DNA of 64,000 nt from Candidatus Buchananbacteria bacterium CG10_big_fil_rev_8_21_14_0_10_33_19 (lineage in GTDB: Bacteria; Patescibacteria; ABY1; 2-01-FULL-39-33): the NCBI GenBank assembly GCA_002773855.1, contig PEZY01000012.1, positions 62,001-126,000 on the forward strand, given 5' to 3'. The position numbers and the translations under genes were made by a program. Within the stretch, counting starts at the first letter, position 1. Each line of letters begins with the position of its first letter. Under the pieces are notes generated by a model. The model was not told where the DNA came from. It ran no database searches and saw only the letters and a list, made by a program, of their open reading frames with translations. This document shows, in pieces, positions 42,159 to 50,522 of this stretch.

Positions 42159-42857
42159 ATGGATTACAAAATAGATTTAGAAAAATTTCAAGGCCCATTG
42201 GATTTGCTTTTGCAACTAATAGAGAAGAAGGAAATGGATATCTCTCAGGTGGCTTTAGCGGAAGTTACCGATCAATATTTGGCCTATATAGATAGTCACC
42301 AAGACATCGGCGCCATTGAGCTAGCTGATTTTTTGGTCATAGCTACTAAATTATTAGTAATAAAATCTAAAACTTTATTGCCACAGCTAGTAGACGATGA
42401 AGAGGATAGTGCCGAACAGTTAGAGGCCCAACTTAAGATGTATAAGGATTACTTAGATGCTTCTAAAAATATTGAAAAAATTATTGCTAGTGGCAAATTT
42501 TTGTTTGGTCGTGATAAGATTTCGGTTAATATGGAAGCGACCTTTTCACCGCCTAAATCTTTGGTAGTTGATAATTTAGCAAGTATTTATGCAGAAATTC
42601 TGGGACGCATAGACTATGTGGTAAATTTACCACAAAAAGTCATGCAACAAACAGTAACTTTAAAAGAAAAAGTGAATAATATTCGTGATATAATTTTAAG
42701 ATTAAAAAAAATTAATTTTCGCGATGTTTTAATTGATGCTAATAATAAAACAGATATGGTGGTTAGTTTTATGGCTTTGTTAGAATTAATAAAATCTGGA
42801 GAGATTGCCGTAAATCAGGCAGGAGTTTTTGATGATATTCATATTGAAAAAGCCTAA
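42159..42857 (+). CDS. scpA: segregation and condensation protein A
   Basis: A 232-residue kleisin that bridges the SMC dimer with ScpB in chromosome condensation. The N-terminal signature (FQGPLDLLLQLIEKKEMDIS) and the ADFLVIATKLLVIKSKTLLP helix are clear, and the C-terminal winged-helix part (VVSFMALLELIKSGEIAVNQ) is present. scpB follows after 22 bp. No smc gene is in the window. Confidence 0.96.
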   Translation: MDYKIDLEKFQGPLDLLLQLIEKKEMDISQVALAEVTDQYLAYIDSHQDIGAIELADFLVIATKLLVIKSKTLLPQLVDDEEDSAEQLEAQLKMYKDYLDASKNIEKIIASGKFLFGRDKISVNMEATFSPPKSLVVDNLASIYAEILGRIDYVVNLPQKVMQQTVTLKEKVNNIRDIILRLKKINFRDVLIDANNKTDMVVSFMALLELIKSGEIAVNQAGVFDDIHIEKA

Positions 42858-42879
42858 ATATAAATAACAAGATATAACA

Positions 42880-43482
42880 ATGAACACACAATTAAAAAAT
42901 AACATTGAAAGTCTGCTGTTTATTTCGCATAAACCGTTATCCATTGGAGATTTGACTAAAGTAACTAGTTCCACCGCTGATGAGGTTAAGAGTGTGATTT
43001 TAGAAATAGAACAAGAATACCAGACTAAGGCTGGTGGTATTGAAATGATTAGAATTGGTGACAAACATCAATTCGTTACTAGCTCTGAATCTAGCGAAGC
43101 AGTAAAAAAGTTTATTAAAAGTGAGATTACTGGTGAATTAACCAAACCATCGTTAGAAACCCTAACTATTATTGCTTATCGTGGACCAATTTCTAAGGCC
43201 GAATTGGAATTAATTAGAGGTGTTAATTGTAGTGTTATCTTACGAAACTTATTAATGCGTGGTTTGATTGAGGCCAAAGAAGATCCCAAAAAAATGATAG
43301 TTTTTTATAGTATCACTTTTGAATTTTTAAAATATTTAGGCTTGTCTAAAATAGAAGATTTGCCAGATTTTGAAAAATTAAATCGTAGTAATAATTTGGA
43401 TAAGTTGCTAGCAGGTCCCAGTGGCGAAGCCAAAGAGGCCAATGTCAGTGAAGAAATCATTGAACAAAAAATAACCGAATAA
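42880..43482 (+). CDS. scpB: segregation and condensation protein B
   Basis: A 200-residue double winged-helix protein, partner of ScpA and SMC. The N-terminus (NNIESLLFISHKPLSIGDL) and the second-domain signature (LETLTIIAYRGPISKAELELIRGVN) are characteristic. A Glu-rich, probably flexible tail ends the protein. Normal length and gene order. Confidence 0.95.
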   Translation: MNTQLKNNIESLLFISHKPLSIGDLTKVTSSTADEVKSVILEIEQEYQTKAGGIEMIRIGDKHQFVTSSESSEAVKKFIKSEITGELTKPSLETLTIIAYRGPISKAELELIRGVNCSVILRNLLMRGLIEAKEDPKKMIVFYSITFEFLKYLGLSKIEDLPDFEKLNRSNNLDKLLAGPSGEAKEANVSEEIIEQKITE

Positions 43483-43496
43483 TAATCTTAATTTTC

Positions 43497-44435
43497 ATGT
43501 TTGAACTCTTAGTAAATTTAATGTTAACTAGCTTATTTTTGAAATCACAAGCTAGTAGTCAAATAACTCTTGATAATTTAACTCGCCAAGAATACAGGTT
43601 ACCACAAGCCGAAGTTAGAAAATTAGAATATTTAGCTCCACAAAAAGATAATGTTAGCGAAAGTTTAGGTGTTGATGTTTCGGCTCAAAGTGTTTTAGTT
43701 ATCGATAATAAAACCAACAAGGTTCTATATGAAAAAAAATCTAGAGACGTAAGGTCAATTGCTAGCATCACTAAATTAATGACAGCTTTGGTTTTTTTGG
43801 ATTACAATCCCGGTTGGGATAGTCAAATAACTATAGATGAGTCAGATTATCGAGATGGTGGTATAATATATTTAATTAATGGAGAGGTGATTAGTGTGGA
43901 TGATGTTTTTCATGCCTCACTTATTTCATCATCTAATGAAGCCACTGTCGCTTTAGCTAGATCTACTGGTTTAAGTTTGGATGAGTTTGTTCAAAAAATG
44001 AACGAAAAAGCTAAATCACTGGGCATGAACAGTACAATATTTACCGACGTAACTGGGTTGGATAATAGTAATAAATCAACAGCGACTGATATAGTTATTT
44101 TATCAAAAGTAGCTTTTGCTAATAAATATATTAAAAATGTTACAAGTACCGAATCATATACTATCACGGTTATAAATAATGGTGTTACTAGAAATATTAA
44201 AAGTACAGATAAAATATTAAATCAAGAATTTGGCTTGGGCGATCAAAAATACAGAGTGGAAAATGGAAAAACTGGTTATTTGGAGATGGCGGGGTATTGC
44301 TTTACTAGTCAGGTCAGTGATGGCAGTGATCGTAAGATATCAGTAGTGGTTTTGGGTAGCTCGACCATTAATAGTCGCTTTGCTGATACTAAGAGCTTAT
44401 CTTATTGGGTGTTCAATAATTATAACTGGCAATAA
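43497..44435 (+). CDS. D-alanyl-D-alanine carboxypeptidase (S11 family)
   Basis: A 312-residue exported penicillin-binding-protein-type peptidase that trims the peptidoglycan stem peptide. All three active-site motifs are present: SITK at 90-93, SSN at 145-147 and KTG at 258-260. The N-terminal hydrophobic stretch (about 2-17) is a signal or anchor. The C-terminal domain of larger DacA proteins is missing. Its stop lies 1 bp before tpiA. Confidence 0.92.
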   Translation: MFELLVNLMLTSLFLKSQASSQITLDNLTRQEYRLPQAEVRKLEYLAPQKDNVSESLGVDVSAQSVLVIDNKTNKVLYEKKSRDVRSIASITKLMTALVFLDYNPGWDSQITIDESDYRDGGIIYLINGEVISVDDVFHASLISSSNEATVALARSTGLSLDEFVQKMNEKAKSLGMNSTIFTDVTGLDNSNKSTATDIVILSKVAFANKYIKNVTSTESYTITVINNGVTRNIKSTDKILNQEFGLGDQKYRVENGKTGYLEMAGYCFTSQVSDGSDRKISVVVLGSSTINSRFADTKSLSYWVFNNYNWQ

Positions 44436-44436
44436 A

Positions 44437-45192
44437 ATGAAAAAACCAATTGTTATAGCTAATTGGAAGATGAAATTATCTGCTAAGCAGTCTAGCTTTT
44501 TAGCGAAAGATTTTAAAAAATCTTTAAAAAATTTTAAAGATCAGGATATTGTGGTGTGTCCATCAGATATTTCTTTGACAGATGTTGGCAGTATTTTAAA
44601 AAAAAGTAATATCAAGTTGGGGGCTCAAAATATGTTTTGGGAAGAGTTTGGTGCTTACACCGGAGAATCTTCATCAGCAGTTTTAAAAGAAGTGGGTTGT
44701 GATTATGTAATTTTGGGTCATAGTGAAAGACGGCAGTATTTGGGTGAGACTAATGATATGGTAAATAAAAAGATTGACAGAGCTTTGGACAGTAATTTGG
44801 TGCCAATTATTTGTATTGGAGAGACTAAAGATGAAAGACATGACGGTTTAACTGATAATGTTTTATATCATCAATTGAAAGAGTGTCTGAATAGTGTTCA
44901 TTTGATTGTCGGTGAGAAGATTATTGTGGCTTATGAGCCGGTTTGGGCTATTGGCTCTGGTGATGTTGTAGATGCTGATGAAGCAGAAAGAGTTTTTGAA
45001 CTAATAAATCAAGTATTAATAGATATTTATCCATTGACAATTGTAAGAAATAATGTCAGGATGATTTACGGTGGTGGCATTGATTCCAGTAATATTTCCA
45101 GTTTCTCTGATATTAAATTACTAGATGGATTTTTAGTGGGAGGTGCCAGTTTGGATACTAATAAATTCAAAGATATTATTACAGCTTTATGA
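44437..45192 (+). CDS. tpiA: triosephosphate isomerase
   Basis: A 251-residue glycolytic enzyme interconverting dihydroxyacetone phosphate and glyceraldehyde 3-phosphate. NWKMK (9-13) supplies Asn and Lys, HSERR the electrophilic His, and AYEPVWAIG the catalytic Glu; the phosphate loop YGGGIDSSN is intact. The start is placed at ATG 44437, 1 bp after the previous stop; an upstream frame start would overlap it. It ends in TGA, overlapping the next ATG. Confidence 0.96.
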   Translation: MKKPIVIANWKMKLSAKQSSFLAKDFKKSLKNFKDQDIVVCPSDISLTDVGSILKKSNIKLGAQNMFWEEFGAYTGESSSAVLKEVGCDYVILGHSERRQYLGETNDMVNKKIDRALDSNLVPIICIGETKDERHDGLTDNVLYHQLKECLNSVHLIVGEKIIVAYEPVWAIGSGDVVDADEAERVFELINQVLIDIYPLTIVRNNVRMIYGGGIDSSNISSFSDIKLLDGFLVGGASLDTNKFKDIITAL

Positions 45193-46046
45193 TTATATTT
45201 ATAGTCTCATTAGTAATATTGGTTTTAGGTCTGATAATTTTAGGTTATACTCTTTTCCAAAAAATACCGGATTTAAAAAATCTTAATATTGAATCTTTAG
45301 CTGAAGAGAAGCAAGAAAAAATACGAAAAAAGATATTAGAGGCTAAATTCCTAAGATTTAGTAGTAGCTTAAAAACTAAATTTAATAGAAATTCGGCTGA
45401 TAAAAATGGTTTGTTATCTGGAAAAATAAAACAAATTAAAACTAAGGTTTTGGAGTTAGAAAAAAAATATCAAGAAAATAAGGATGAGAATATTAAGCCA
45501 AAAACCATTGAAGAGTTGTTTATAGAGGCGGAAAATTTTATTGATGAAGATCAATCAGCTGAAGCAGAAAAATCTTTAATTGAAATTATTGCCAAGGACA
45601 ATAAAAATATCAAGGCCTATGAAATGCTAGGTGATTTATATTTTTATATGAAAAATTATGATCAAGCTGAAGAGATTTATAAATATTTGTTAAAGTTAAA
45701 ATTAGTCGGTGATGGTAATAAAAAAGTTATCAGGGGTCGTAAAATGGATGAATTAGAAGCTGAAGTATTATCAACACTGGATATCGATTCTAAAATTGCT
45801 GTTTATTATGAAGATTTGGGTCAGGTATATGAAGCTATGAAGAAAGATAACAAAGCTTTGGATGCATATTTGAAGGCTACATCAGTTGATCCTAATAATC
45901 CCAAGTATTTAGATAAATTATTAGAGATGAGTATTAAAATGAAAGATCGGGGATTGGCTAAGGATTCTTTTAATAATTTAAAGAAAATCAATCCAGAAAA
46001 TGCTAAATTAGCCGATTGGCAAGAAGCTATTGAAAAATTATCATAA
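45189..46046 (+). CDS. membrane-anchored TPR protein
   Basis: A 285-residue protein with an N-terminal membrane segment (about 1-22), a Lys/Glu-rich linker and tetratricopeptide repeats at about 110-175 and 205-275 (for example AYEMLGDLYFYMKNYDQAEEIY and VYYEDLGQVYEAMKKDNKALDAY). TPRs mediate protein-protein contacts; the partner is unknown. The start overlaps the tpiA stop by 4 bp (ATGA), indicating translational coupling. Confidence 0.85.
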   Translation: MIIFIVSLVILVLGLIILGYTLFQKIPDLKNLNIESLAEEKQEKIRKKILEAKFLRFSSSLKTKFNRNSADKNGLLSGKIKQIKTKVLELEKKYQENKDENIKPKTIEELFIEAENFIDEDQSAEAEKSLIEIIAKDNKNIKAYEMLGDLYFYMKNYDQAEEIYKYLLKLKLVGDGNKKVIRGRKMDELEAEVLSTLDIDSKIAVYYEDLGQVYEAMKKDNKALDAYLKATSVDPNNPKYLDKLLEMSIKMKDRGLAKDSFNNLKKINPENAKLADWQEAIEKLS

Positions 46047-46106
46047 ATTTGTTAGTATAATAAGGCTATTAACTGAGTCGTTTATAGTTTTTTATTTTAA
46101 AATTAT

Positions 46107-46182
46107 GCCGTTGTAGCTCAGTTGGTAGAGCGCATCCATGGTAAGGATGAGGTCTCCAGTTCAATTCTGGACAACGGCTCCA
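46107..46182 (+). tRNA. tRNA-Thr (GGT)
   Basis: A full cloverleaf: acceptor GCCGTTG/CAACGGC, a D-arm with AGTTGGTAGA, anticodon loop ATGGTAA giving GGT, and T-loop TTCAATT. The 3' CCA is encoded. Confidence 0.95.
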
Positions 46183-46183
46183 T

Positions 46184-46265
46184 GGGTCGGTACCAAAGCG
46201 GTCAACTGGGGGAGACTGTAAATCTCTTGGCTTCGCCTTCGGGGGTTCGAATCCCTCCCGGCCCA
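46184..46265 (+). tRNA. tRNA-Tyr (GTA)
   Basis: Acceptor GGGTCGG/CCGGCCC, anticodon loop CTGTAAA giving GTA, and a long class II variable arm (TGGCTTCGCCTTC). The T-loop is TTCGAAT. CCA is not encoded (ACAT follows). It starts one base after tRNA-Thr. Confidence 0.95.
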
Positions 46266-46272
46266 CATCAAA

Positions 46273-46303
46273 AATAAAAGACAGATAACATCTGTCTTTT
46301 ATT
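46273..46303 (+). terminator. intrinsic terminator after the tRNA pair
   Basis: AATAAAAGACAGAT (46273-46286) pairs perfectly with ATCTGTCTTTTATT (46290-46303) around AAC. Confidence 0.88.
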
Positions 46304-46370
46304 GTTGATTTTGATCTAGAGATGGGATTTAAACGAGGCCGTCTTAATATTAACAATAATAAACATAATT

Positions 46371-46399
46371 TTGCTTAAAGTAATAGAGTGTATTATTAT
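46371..46399 (+). promoter_or_regulatory. promoter for the ABC transporter gene
   Basis: TTGCTT (46371-46376), a 17-bp spacer, TATTAT (46394-46399). Confidence 0.5.
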
Positions 46400-46423
46400 T
46401 ACAAAATATAGAAAATAATAAAT

Positions 46424-48184
46424 ATGAAAAATAATACTAAAAAAACACTAAAAATTTATTGGCACTATGCTTGGAAATATAAAGTTTCCGTTTTTGTTAT
46501 TATCGCTTCTATTGTGGTTGCTTCTTTGATTGGTATTATAATTCCTTTATATTTTAAGCAATTTTTTAATTTATTAACATCTGATCAGGATAAAGCTTTA
46601 ATTGTTACCGAATTGATTAATGTTTTGTTTATTATTGCGGCGTTAGAATTAGTGGCCTGGATTTTTTGGCGTTTTGTTAGTTTCTTGAATCCACATTTTC
46701 AATTGAAAGTCATTAGAGATTTATCGGTAATGTGCTTTGCTTATTTGCACAAACATTCTTTTTCTTATTTTAATAATAATTTTGGTGGCTCGCTGGTGAA
46801 AAAAGTAAAATGGTTTACTAATGCTTTTGAGTCAATAGTTAATGAAACTATTTGGCAGTTAATTCCCTTGGTTATAAATATTCTAGCAATTTTCTTTGTT
46901 TTGTCTCGCATTAATTTATTAATGGGGCTAGGAATACTTATTTGGGTATTTGTCTTTTTGTCAGTTAATTGGATTTTTATTATTTTTAAACTTAAGTATG
47001 ATATTCAAAGAAGCGAAGCAGAAACAACTATCACCGGTCTTTTATCTGATACTATTACTAATAATTCTAATGTAAAATTGCTTAATGGTTATACTCGAGA
47101 AATTGAAAATTATAGTCAGGCCGCTGATAAATTAAAATTAATTAGAGGTCTCTCTTGGCGGTTTAGTAATATTTTTGATTCAATTCAGGGTTTCTTAATG
47201 ATAGCTTTAGAAATGGTTATTTTCTATATCGCTATTAAATTATGGTTTAAAGATGTAATTACTATTGGTGATTTTGTTTTGATTCAGGCATATTTGTTAA
47301 ATATTTTTATGCGACTTTGGGATTTTGGTAATGTTATTAGAAGGATATATTCTAATTTAGCTGACGCTGAAGAGATGACTGAAGTTTTAAATACTGATCA
47401 TGAAGTAAAAGATATTAAAACAGCTAAAAATTTAGTGGTTAATAAGGGTAAAATAGAATTTAAAGATGTTATTTTTAATTATAATGAAACTAGATCTATT
47501 TTTAAAAAATTTAATTTAATAATTAAGGCTGGAGAACGTTTAGCGGTAATTGGTTCATCTGGTGCTGGTAAAACTACGATAGTTAAATTGATTTTAAGAA
47601 TGCATAATTTAGATGGTGGAAAAATCTTAATTGATAATCAGGATATTTCTAAAGTTAATCAGGAAAGTTTATGGCACAATGTTTCATTGGTGCCCCAAGA
47701 TCCCATTCTATTTCATCGCACTTTGATGGAAAATATCCGCTATGGCAAACCAGAAGCCACAGATGATGAGGTTTATCAAGCAGCTAAGGCTGCTAATTGT
47801 CATAATTTTATACAAGATACAGCTGAGGGTTATGATACTTATGTTGGTGAAAGAGGTATTAAATTGTCTGGCGGTGAAAGACAACGGATTGCGATTGCTA
47901 GAGCTATTTTACGCAATGCCCCAATCCTTATTTTGGATGAGGCGACATCAAGTTTAGATTCCAAATCCGAGAAGTTGATTCAAGACGCCTTAGATTATTT
48001 AATGAAAAATAAAACTGTTATTGTAGTAGCTCATCGTCTTTCTACTATCAGAAAAATGGATAGAATTGTAGTAATTATCAAGGGTGCTGTAGTTGAAGAA
48101 GGTAGTCATAAGCAGTTGATTAAAAAAGCTGATAGTGTTTATAAAAAACATTGGGAGCTTCAGGCAGGTGGTTTCATTAAATAA
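46424..48184 (+). CDS. ABC transporter, fused permease and ATPase
   Basis: A 586-residue half-transporter of the exporter type. Six membrane helices occupy about 20-300. The ATPase has Walker A GSSGAGKTT (377-385), a Q-loop (VPQDP), signature LSGGE (481-485), Walker B ILILDE (501-506) and an H-loop (AHRLST). It would act as a homodimer or pair with another half. Substrate (lipid, peptide or drug) cannot be told. The nuclease gene follows after 10 bp. Confidence 0.93.
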   Translation: MKNNTKKTLKIYWHYAWKYKVSVFVIIASIVVASLIGIIIPLYFKQFFNLLTSDQDKALIVTELINVLFIIAALELVAWIFWRFVSFLNPHFQLKVIRDLSVMCFAYLHKHSFSYFNNNFGGSLVKKVKWFTNAFESIVNETIWQLIPLVINILAIFFVLSRINLLMGLGILIWVFVFLSVNWIFIIFKLKYDIQRSEAETTITGLLSDTITNNSNVKLLNGYTREIENYSQAADKLKLIRGLSWRFSNIFDSIQGFLMIALEMVIFYIAIKLWFKDVITIGDFVLIQAYLLNIFMRLWDFGNVIRRIYSNLADAEEMTEVLNTDHEVKDIKTAKNLVVNKGKIEFKDVIFNYNETRSIFKKFNLIIKAGERLAVIGSSGAGKTTIVKLILRMHNLDGGKILIDNQDISKVNQESLWHNVSLVPQDPILFHRTLMENIRYGKPEATDDEVYQAAKAANCHNFIQDTAEGYDTYVGERGIKLSGGERQRIAIARAILRNAPILILDEATSSLDSKSEKLIQDALDYLMKNKTVIVVAHRLSTIRKMDRIVVIIKGAVVEEGSHKQLIKKADSVYKKHWELQAGGFIK

Positions 48185-48194
48185 TTAATTAAAT

Positions 48195-49061
48195 ATGGCA
48201 CAAGATAAATATACTGCTACCTGGGTATCACACTCATCAATTAGTGATTTTTTAAAATGCCCCCAGGCTTATTTTTTGAAAAATGTTTATAAAGATCCAA
48301 AAACTGGTCACAAAATTCAATTAATGACACCACCATTGGCCTTGGGTCAGGCGGTGCATAATGTTTTGGAATCTTTGTCAGCTATCAACAAGACTGATCG
48401 GTTTTCTAAGCCGTTATCAGTAATGTTTGAATCAGAGTGGCAAAAAATTTCTGGCGACAAGGGCGGTTTTTTAAATGAGAAGCATGAACATTATTATAAA
48501 AATAGAGGCTTGGCTATGCTTAATAATGTTTATAATAATCCCGGTCCACTAGCTAATTTGGCAATTAAAATTAAACAAGACTTACCTCAATTTTGGTTGT
48601 CAGAAGAGGATAATATTATTTTGTGCGGTAAAATAGATTGGTTGGAATATTTTCCAGACACTGATACCGTACATATTATTGATTTTAAAACTGGCAAAGT
48701 TAAAGAGGATCCAAATTCTTTACAATTACCAATTTATCACTTGCTAGTAGATAAATGCCAAGAACGCAAAGCAACTAGGGCTAGTTATTGGTATTTAGAA
48801 CATAATAAAACTTGTACAGAAAAAGAATTGCCTTCTTTAGAGGAAGCTCGTTTACAAGTGTTAACTATTGCTAGAAAAATTAAATTGGCCAGACAACTAA
48901 AGAAATTTGATTGTCTAGAAGGCGATTGTGCAGCTTGTCACGATATTAAAAAAGTGGTGGCTGGTGAGGCTAAATTTGTAGGTTATGATGGTTTTCGAGA
49001 TGTTTATATTATAGATAGTGGTGATTTAGAAGACGGTGAATCACAGAGTGATATTTTGTAG
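48195..49061 (+). CDS. PD-(D/E)XK nuclease with Fe-S-type cysteines
   Basis: A 288-residue RecB/Cas4-like nuclease. The core has H55 (GQAVHNVLE), D148 (GKIDWLEY), D163 and K165 (IIDFKTGK), and Q177...Y181. Four cysteines (C22, C240, C245, C248) are spaced like the iron-sulfur staple of AddB and Cas4 proteins. No CRISPR or helicase gene is adjacent, so a repair role with single-stranded DNA is more likely than Cas4. Its helicase partner, if any, is elsewhere. Confidence 0.87.
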   Translation: MAQDKYTATWVSHSSISDFLKCPQAYFLKNVYKDPKTGHKIQLMTPPLALGQAVHNVLESLSAINKTDRFSKPLSVMFESEWQKISGDKGGFLNEKHEHYYKNRGLAMLNNVYNNPGPLANLAIKIKQDLPQFWLSEEDNIILCGKIDWLEYFPDTDTVHIIDFKTGKVKEDPNSLQLPIYHLLVDKCQERKATRASYWYLEHNKTCTEKELPSLEEARLQVLTIARKIKLARQLKKFDCLEGDCAACHDIKKVVAGEAKFVGYDGFRDVYIIDSGDLEDGESQSDIL

Positions 49062-49101
49062 TTATTTTAAAATATTAATAAAATCAACTGTTTATTAGGG
49101 C

Positions 49102-49130
49102 TTGTGCTTTTCTGATTTTTATGTTAATAT
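49102..49130 (+). promoter_or_regulatory. promoter of tRNA-Thr/rpmG/tRNA-Trp unit
   Basis: TTGTGC (49102-49107), a 17-bp spacer, TAATAT (49125-49130) preceded by TGT. Confidence 0.6.
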
Positions 49131-49172
49131 ACTTTCGCTATATAGCACAGCCCAACAGGCTTTATTTATTAT

Positions 49173-49249
49173 GCCACCCTAGCTCAGCTGGCTAGAGCAG
49201 CTGTCTTGTAAACAGCAGGTCTTCGGTTCGAATCCGAAGGGTGGCTCCA
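49173..49249 (+). tRNA. tRNA-Thr (TGT)
   Basis: Acceptor GCCACCC/GGGTGGC, anticodon stem GCTGT/ACAGC with loop CTTGTAA giving TGT, T-loop TTCGAAT. CCA is encoded (49247-49249). Second threonine tRNA of the window. Confidence 0.95.
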
Positions 49250-49280
49250 ATAAGTTTAAATTATTAATTCAGATACAGCT

Positions 49281-49436
49281 ATGTCCCAGGACAATATGAT
49301 AAAATTTGAGTGTACTGACTGTAAGCATGTTAATTACTTCTCTTCAAAAAACAAGAAACTTTTGAAAGAGAGATTGCAGCTTAAGAAACATTGCAAGCAT
49401 TGCAAGAAGCATACTCTACATAAGGAAACTAAATAA
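49281..49436 (+). CDS. rpmG: 50S ribosomal protein L33
   Basis: A 51-residue protein with CxxC pairs at C11/C14 and C38/C41, typical of the zinc form of L33. The middle (NYFSSKNKKLLKERLQLKKHC) matches the family. It lies between tRNA-Thr and tRNA-Trp, a tRNA-rpmG arrangement also known from other bacteria (there with secE and nusG, which are not seen here). Confidence 0.92.
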   Translation: MSQDNMIKFECTDCKHVNYFSSKNKKLLKERLQLKKHCKHCKKHTLHKETK

Positions 49437-49442
49437 TGCATT

Positions 49443-49470
49443 AAACGGCTGGCAATTTTGTTGGCCGTTT
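49443..49470 (+). terminator. hairpin after rpmG
   Basis: AAACGGC (49443-49449) pairs with GCCGTTT (49464-49470). The T-tail is short, so it may be partly leaky into tRNA-Trp. Confidence 0.55.
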
Positions 49471-49481
49471 GCTTGTTATAT

Positions 49482-49552
49482 GGGCGATTAGTTTAGTGGT
49501 AGAACAGCGGTCTCCAAAACCGTTGGCGGGAGTTCGATTCTCTCATCGCCTG
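49482..49552 (+). tRNA. tRNA-Trp (CCA)
   Basis: Acceptor GGGCGAT/ATCGCCT (first pair G-U), anticodon loop CTCCAAA giving CCA, T-loop TTCGATT. CCA is not encoded. Its 3' part is duplicated downstream. Confidence 0.92.
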
Positions 49553-49585
49553 CAATTAAAAAAATACCCCTTGTGGGTATTTTTT
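49537..49585 (+). repeat. 49-bp direct repeat, copy 1 (tRNA-Trp 3' end plus terminator)
   Basis: Spans the T-loop and acceptor 3' strand of tRNA-Trp and the terminator hairpin AATACCC/GGGTATT (49563-49581). It is identical to 49745-49793. The arrangement resembles attachment sites left by tRNA-targeting integration. Confidence 0.8.
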
Positions 49586-49744
49586 AAATTGTCAGAGAGA
49601 ATCGAACTGGGTTGGAAATGAGCAAGGAATGAGGCGGAAGCCGACATGACGAAGTGAATGATCGGGCAATAAGACCATTAGGAGTATTGCCCGCCAACCC
49701 CGGACAAACAAATAGCCAAGTTTTTGTTGGCTATTTGTGCGATA
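49586..49744. other. 159-bp insert between tRNA-Trp repeat copies
   Basis: Holds no gene. GAGAGAATCGAACT (49595-49608) is an inverted copy of the tRNA-Trp T-arm (49531-49544). Two strong hairpins follow: CGGGCAATA/TATTGCCCG (49663-49671 with 49685-49693) and ACAAATAGCCAA/TTGGCTATTTGT (49708-49719 with 49727-49738). It is somewhat GC-richer than its surroundings. Confidence 0.65.
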
Positions 49745-49793
49745 ATTCTCTCATCGCCTGCAATTAAAAAAATACCCCTTGTGGGTATTTTTT
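49745..49793 (+). repeat. 49-bp direct repeat, copy 2
   Basis: Exact copy of 49537-49585: a truncated tRNA-Trp 3' end followed by the same terminator hairpin. Confidence 0.8.
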
Positions 49794-49801
49794 GTTATAA
49801 T
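49793..49801 (+). promoter_or_regulatory. extended -10 giving a leaderless transcript
   Basis: TGT then TATAAT (49796-49801). The ATG at 49808 is seven bases after the -10, at the expected transcription start. The T of the TG element is the last base of the direct repeat. Confidence 0.5.
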
Positions 49802-49807
49802 TAAACA

Positions 49808-49963
49808 ATGAAAATAGAATGGAACAAAGTAACGTGGTATTCCAAAGCTTTGGCTGTGGTAGTGTTTTTTGTGGTTCTTTTGGTAGGGATTTATATTGGA
49901 ATTCAGTATAATCAATATACGATCGAAAAGTCTTTAATGCTAGAAAATAACTTAATATATTAA
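49808..49963 (+). CDS. small one-helix membrane protein
   Basis: A 51-residue protein starting MKIEWNKVTWYSK, with one membrane helix (about 15-32). I recall short proteins with this N-terminus from other Patescibacteria; their role is unknown. It probably has a leaderless mRNA and precedes the DUF3105 gene by 18 bp. Confidence 0.65.
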   Translation: MKIEWNKVTWYSKALAVVVFFVVLLVGIYIGIQYNQYTIEKSLMLENNLIY

Positions 49964-49981
49964 ATATTGATTGGCTTATTT

Positions 49982-50500
49982 ATGAATAAAAAAAATAAAA
50001 CCAAATTTATATATTGGTCTATTTCAATCATTATTGTAGTGGCTATTGTTTATACTGTTATCAATAATCAAGGTGTCCCCATCAATATCGAAAGGCCAGA
50101 AATCCTAGGTAGAGACCATGTAGCTGATTTGTCTAATTATCAATATAGTTCTAATCCACCCACTTCTGGTAATCATTTTAGTAATTCGGCTGATTCAGGG
50201 TTTTATGATGAGCAAGTACCGGATGGAGAATTGGTCCATAGTTTGGAACATGGTTATGTGATAATTAATTACGATTGTAGTAAATTTTCTGGAGACTGTG
50301 AAGAGCTAAAAAGCGAAATTAAATATCTAGTTAATGATGATAGCTGGAAAGTAATTGGTAATCCTCGACCAGAAAATGATTATTTAATATCAGTAACTTC
50401 TTGGGGCAAACTAATGCATTTAGATGAATTTAATAGAGATAAGATAAAAACTTTTATTAATAAGTATCGAAATCAGGGTCCAGAAAAAACTGAACACTAG
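49982..50500 (+). CDS. DUF3105 membrane-anchored protein
   Basis: A 172-residue protein with an N-terminal anchor (about 9-27) and a DUF3105 domain (GRDHVADLSNYQYSSNPPTSGNH, VHSLEHGYVIINYD). The conserved His residues suggest metal binding, but the function of the family is not established. The ATG at 49982 is preferred; a TTG five codons upstream is in frame. It is exported, facing the outside. Confidence 0.82.
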   Translation: MNKKNKTKFIYWSISIIIVVAIVYTVINNQGVPINIERPEILGRDHVADLSNYQYSSNPPTSGNHFSNSADSGFYDEQVPDGELVHSLEHGYVIINYDCSKFSGDCEELKSEIKYLVNDDSWKVIGNPRPENDYLISVTSWGKLMHLDEFNRDKIKTFINKYRNQGPEKTEH

Positions 50501-50522
50501 TTTAATATATTAAATTATTAAT

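Noticed and set aside
46069..46356. A 95-codon open frame on the minus strand
   Set aside because: It runs antisense through tRNA-Thr and tRNA-Tyr; the tRNA folds explain the sequence.
48195..49061. Cas4 / CRISPR adaptation gene
   Set aside because: Motifs fit, but there is no CRISPR array or other cas gene in the window.
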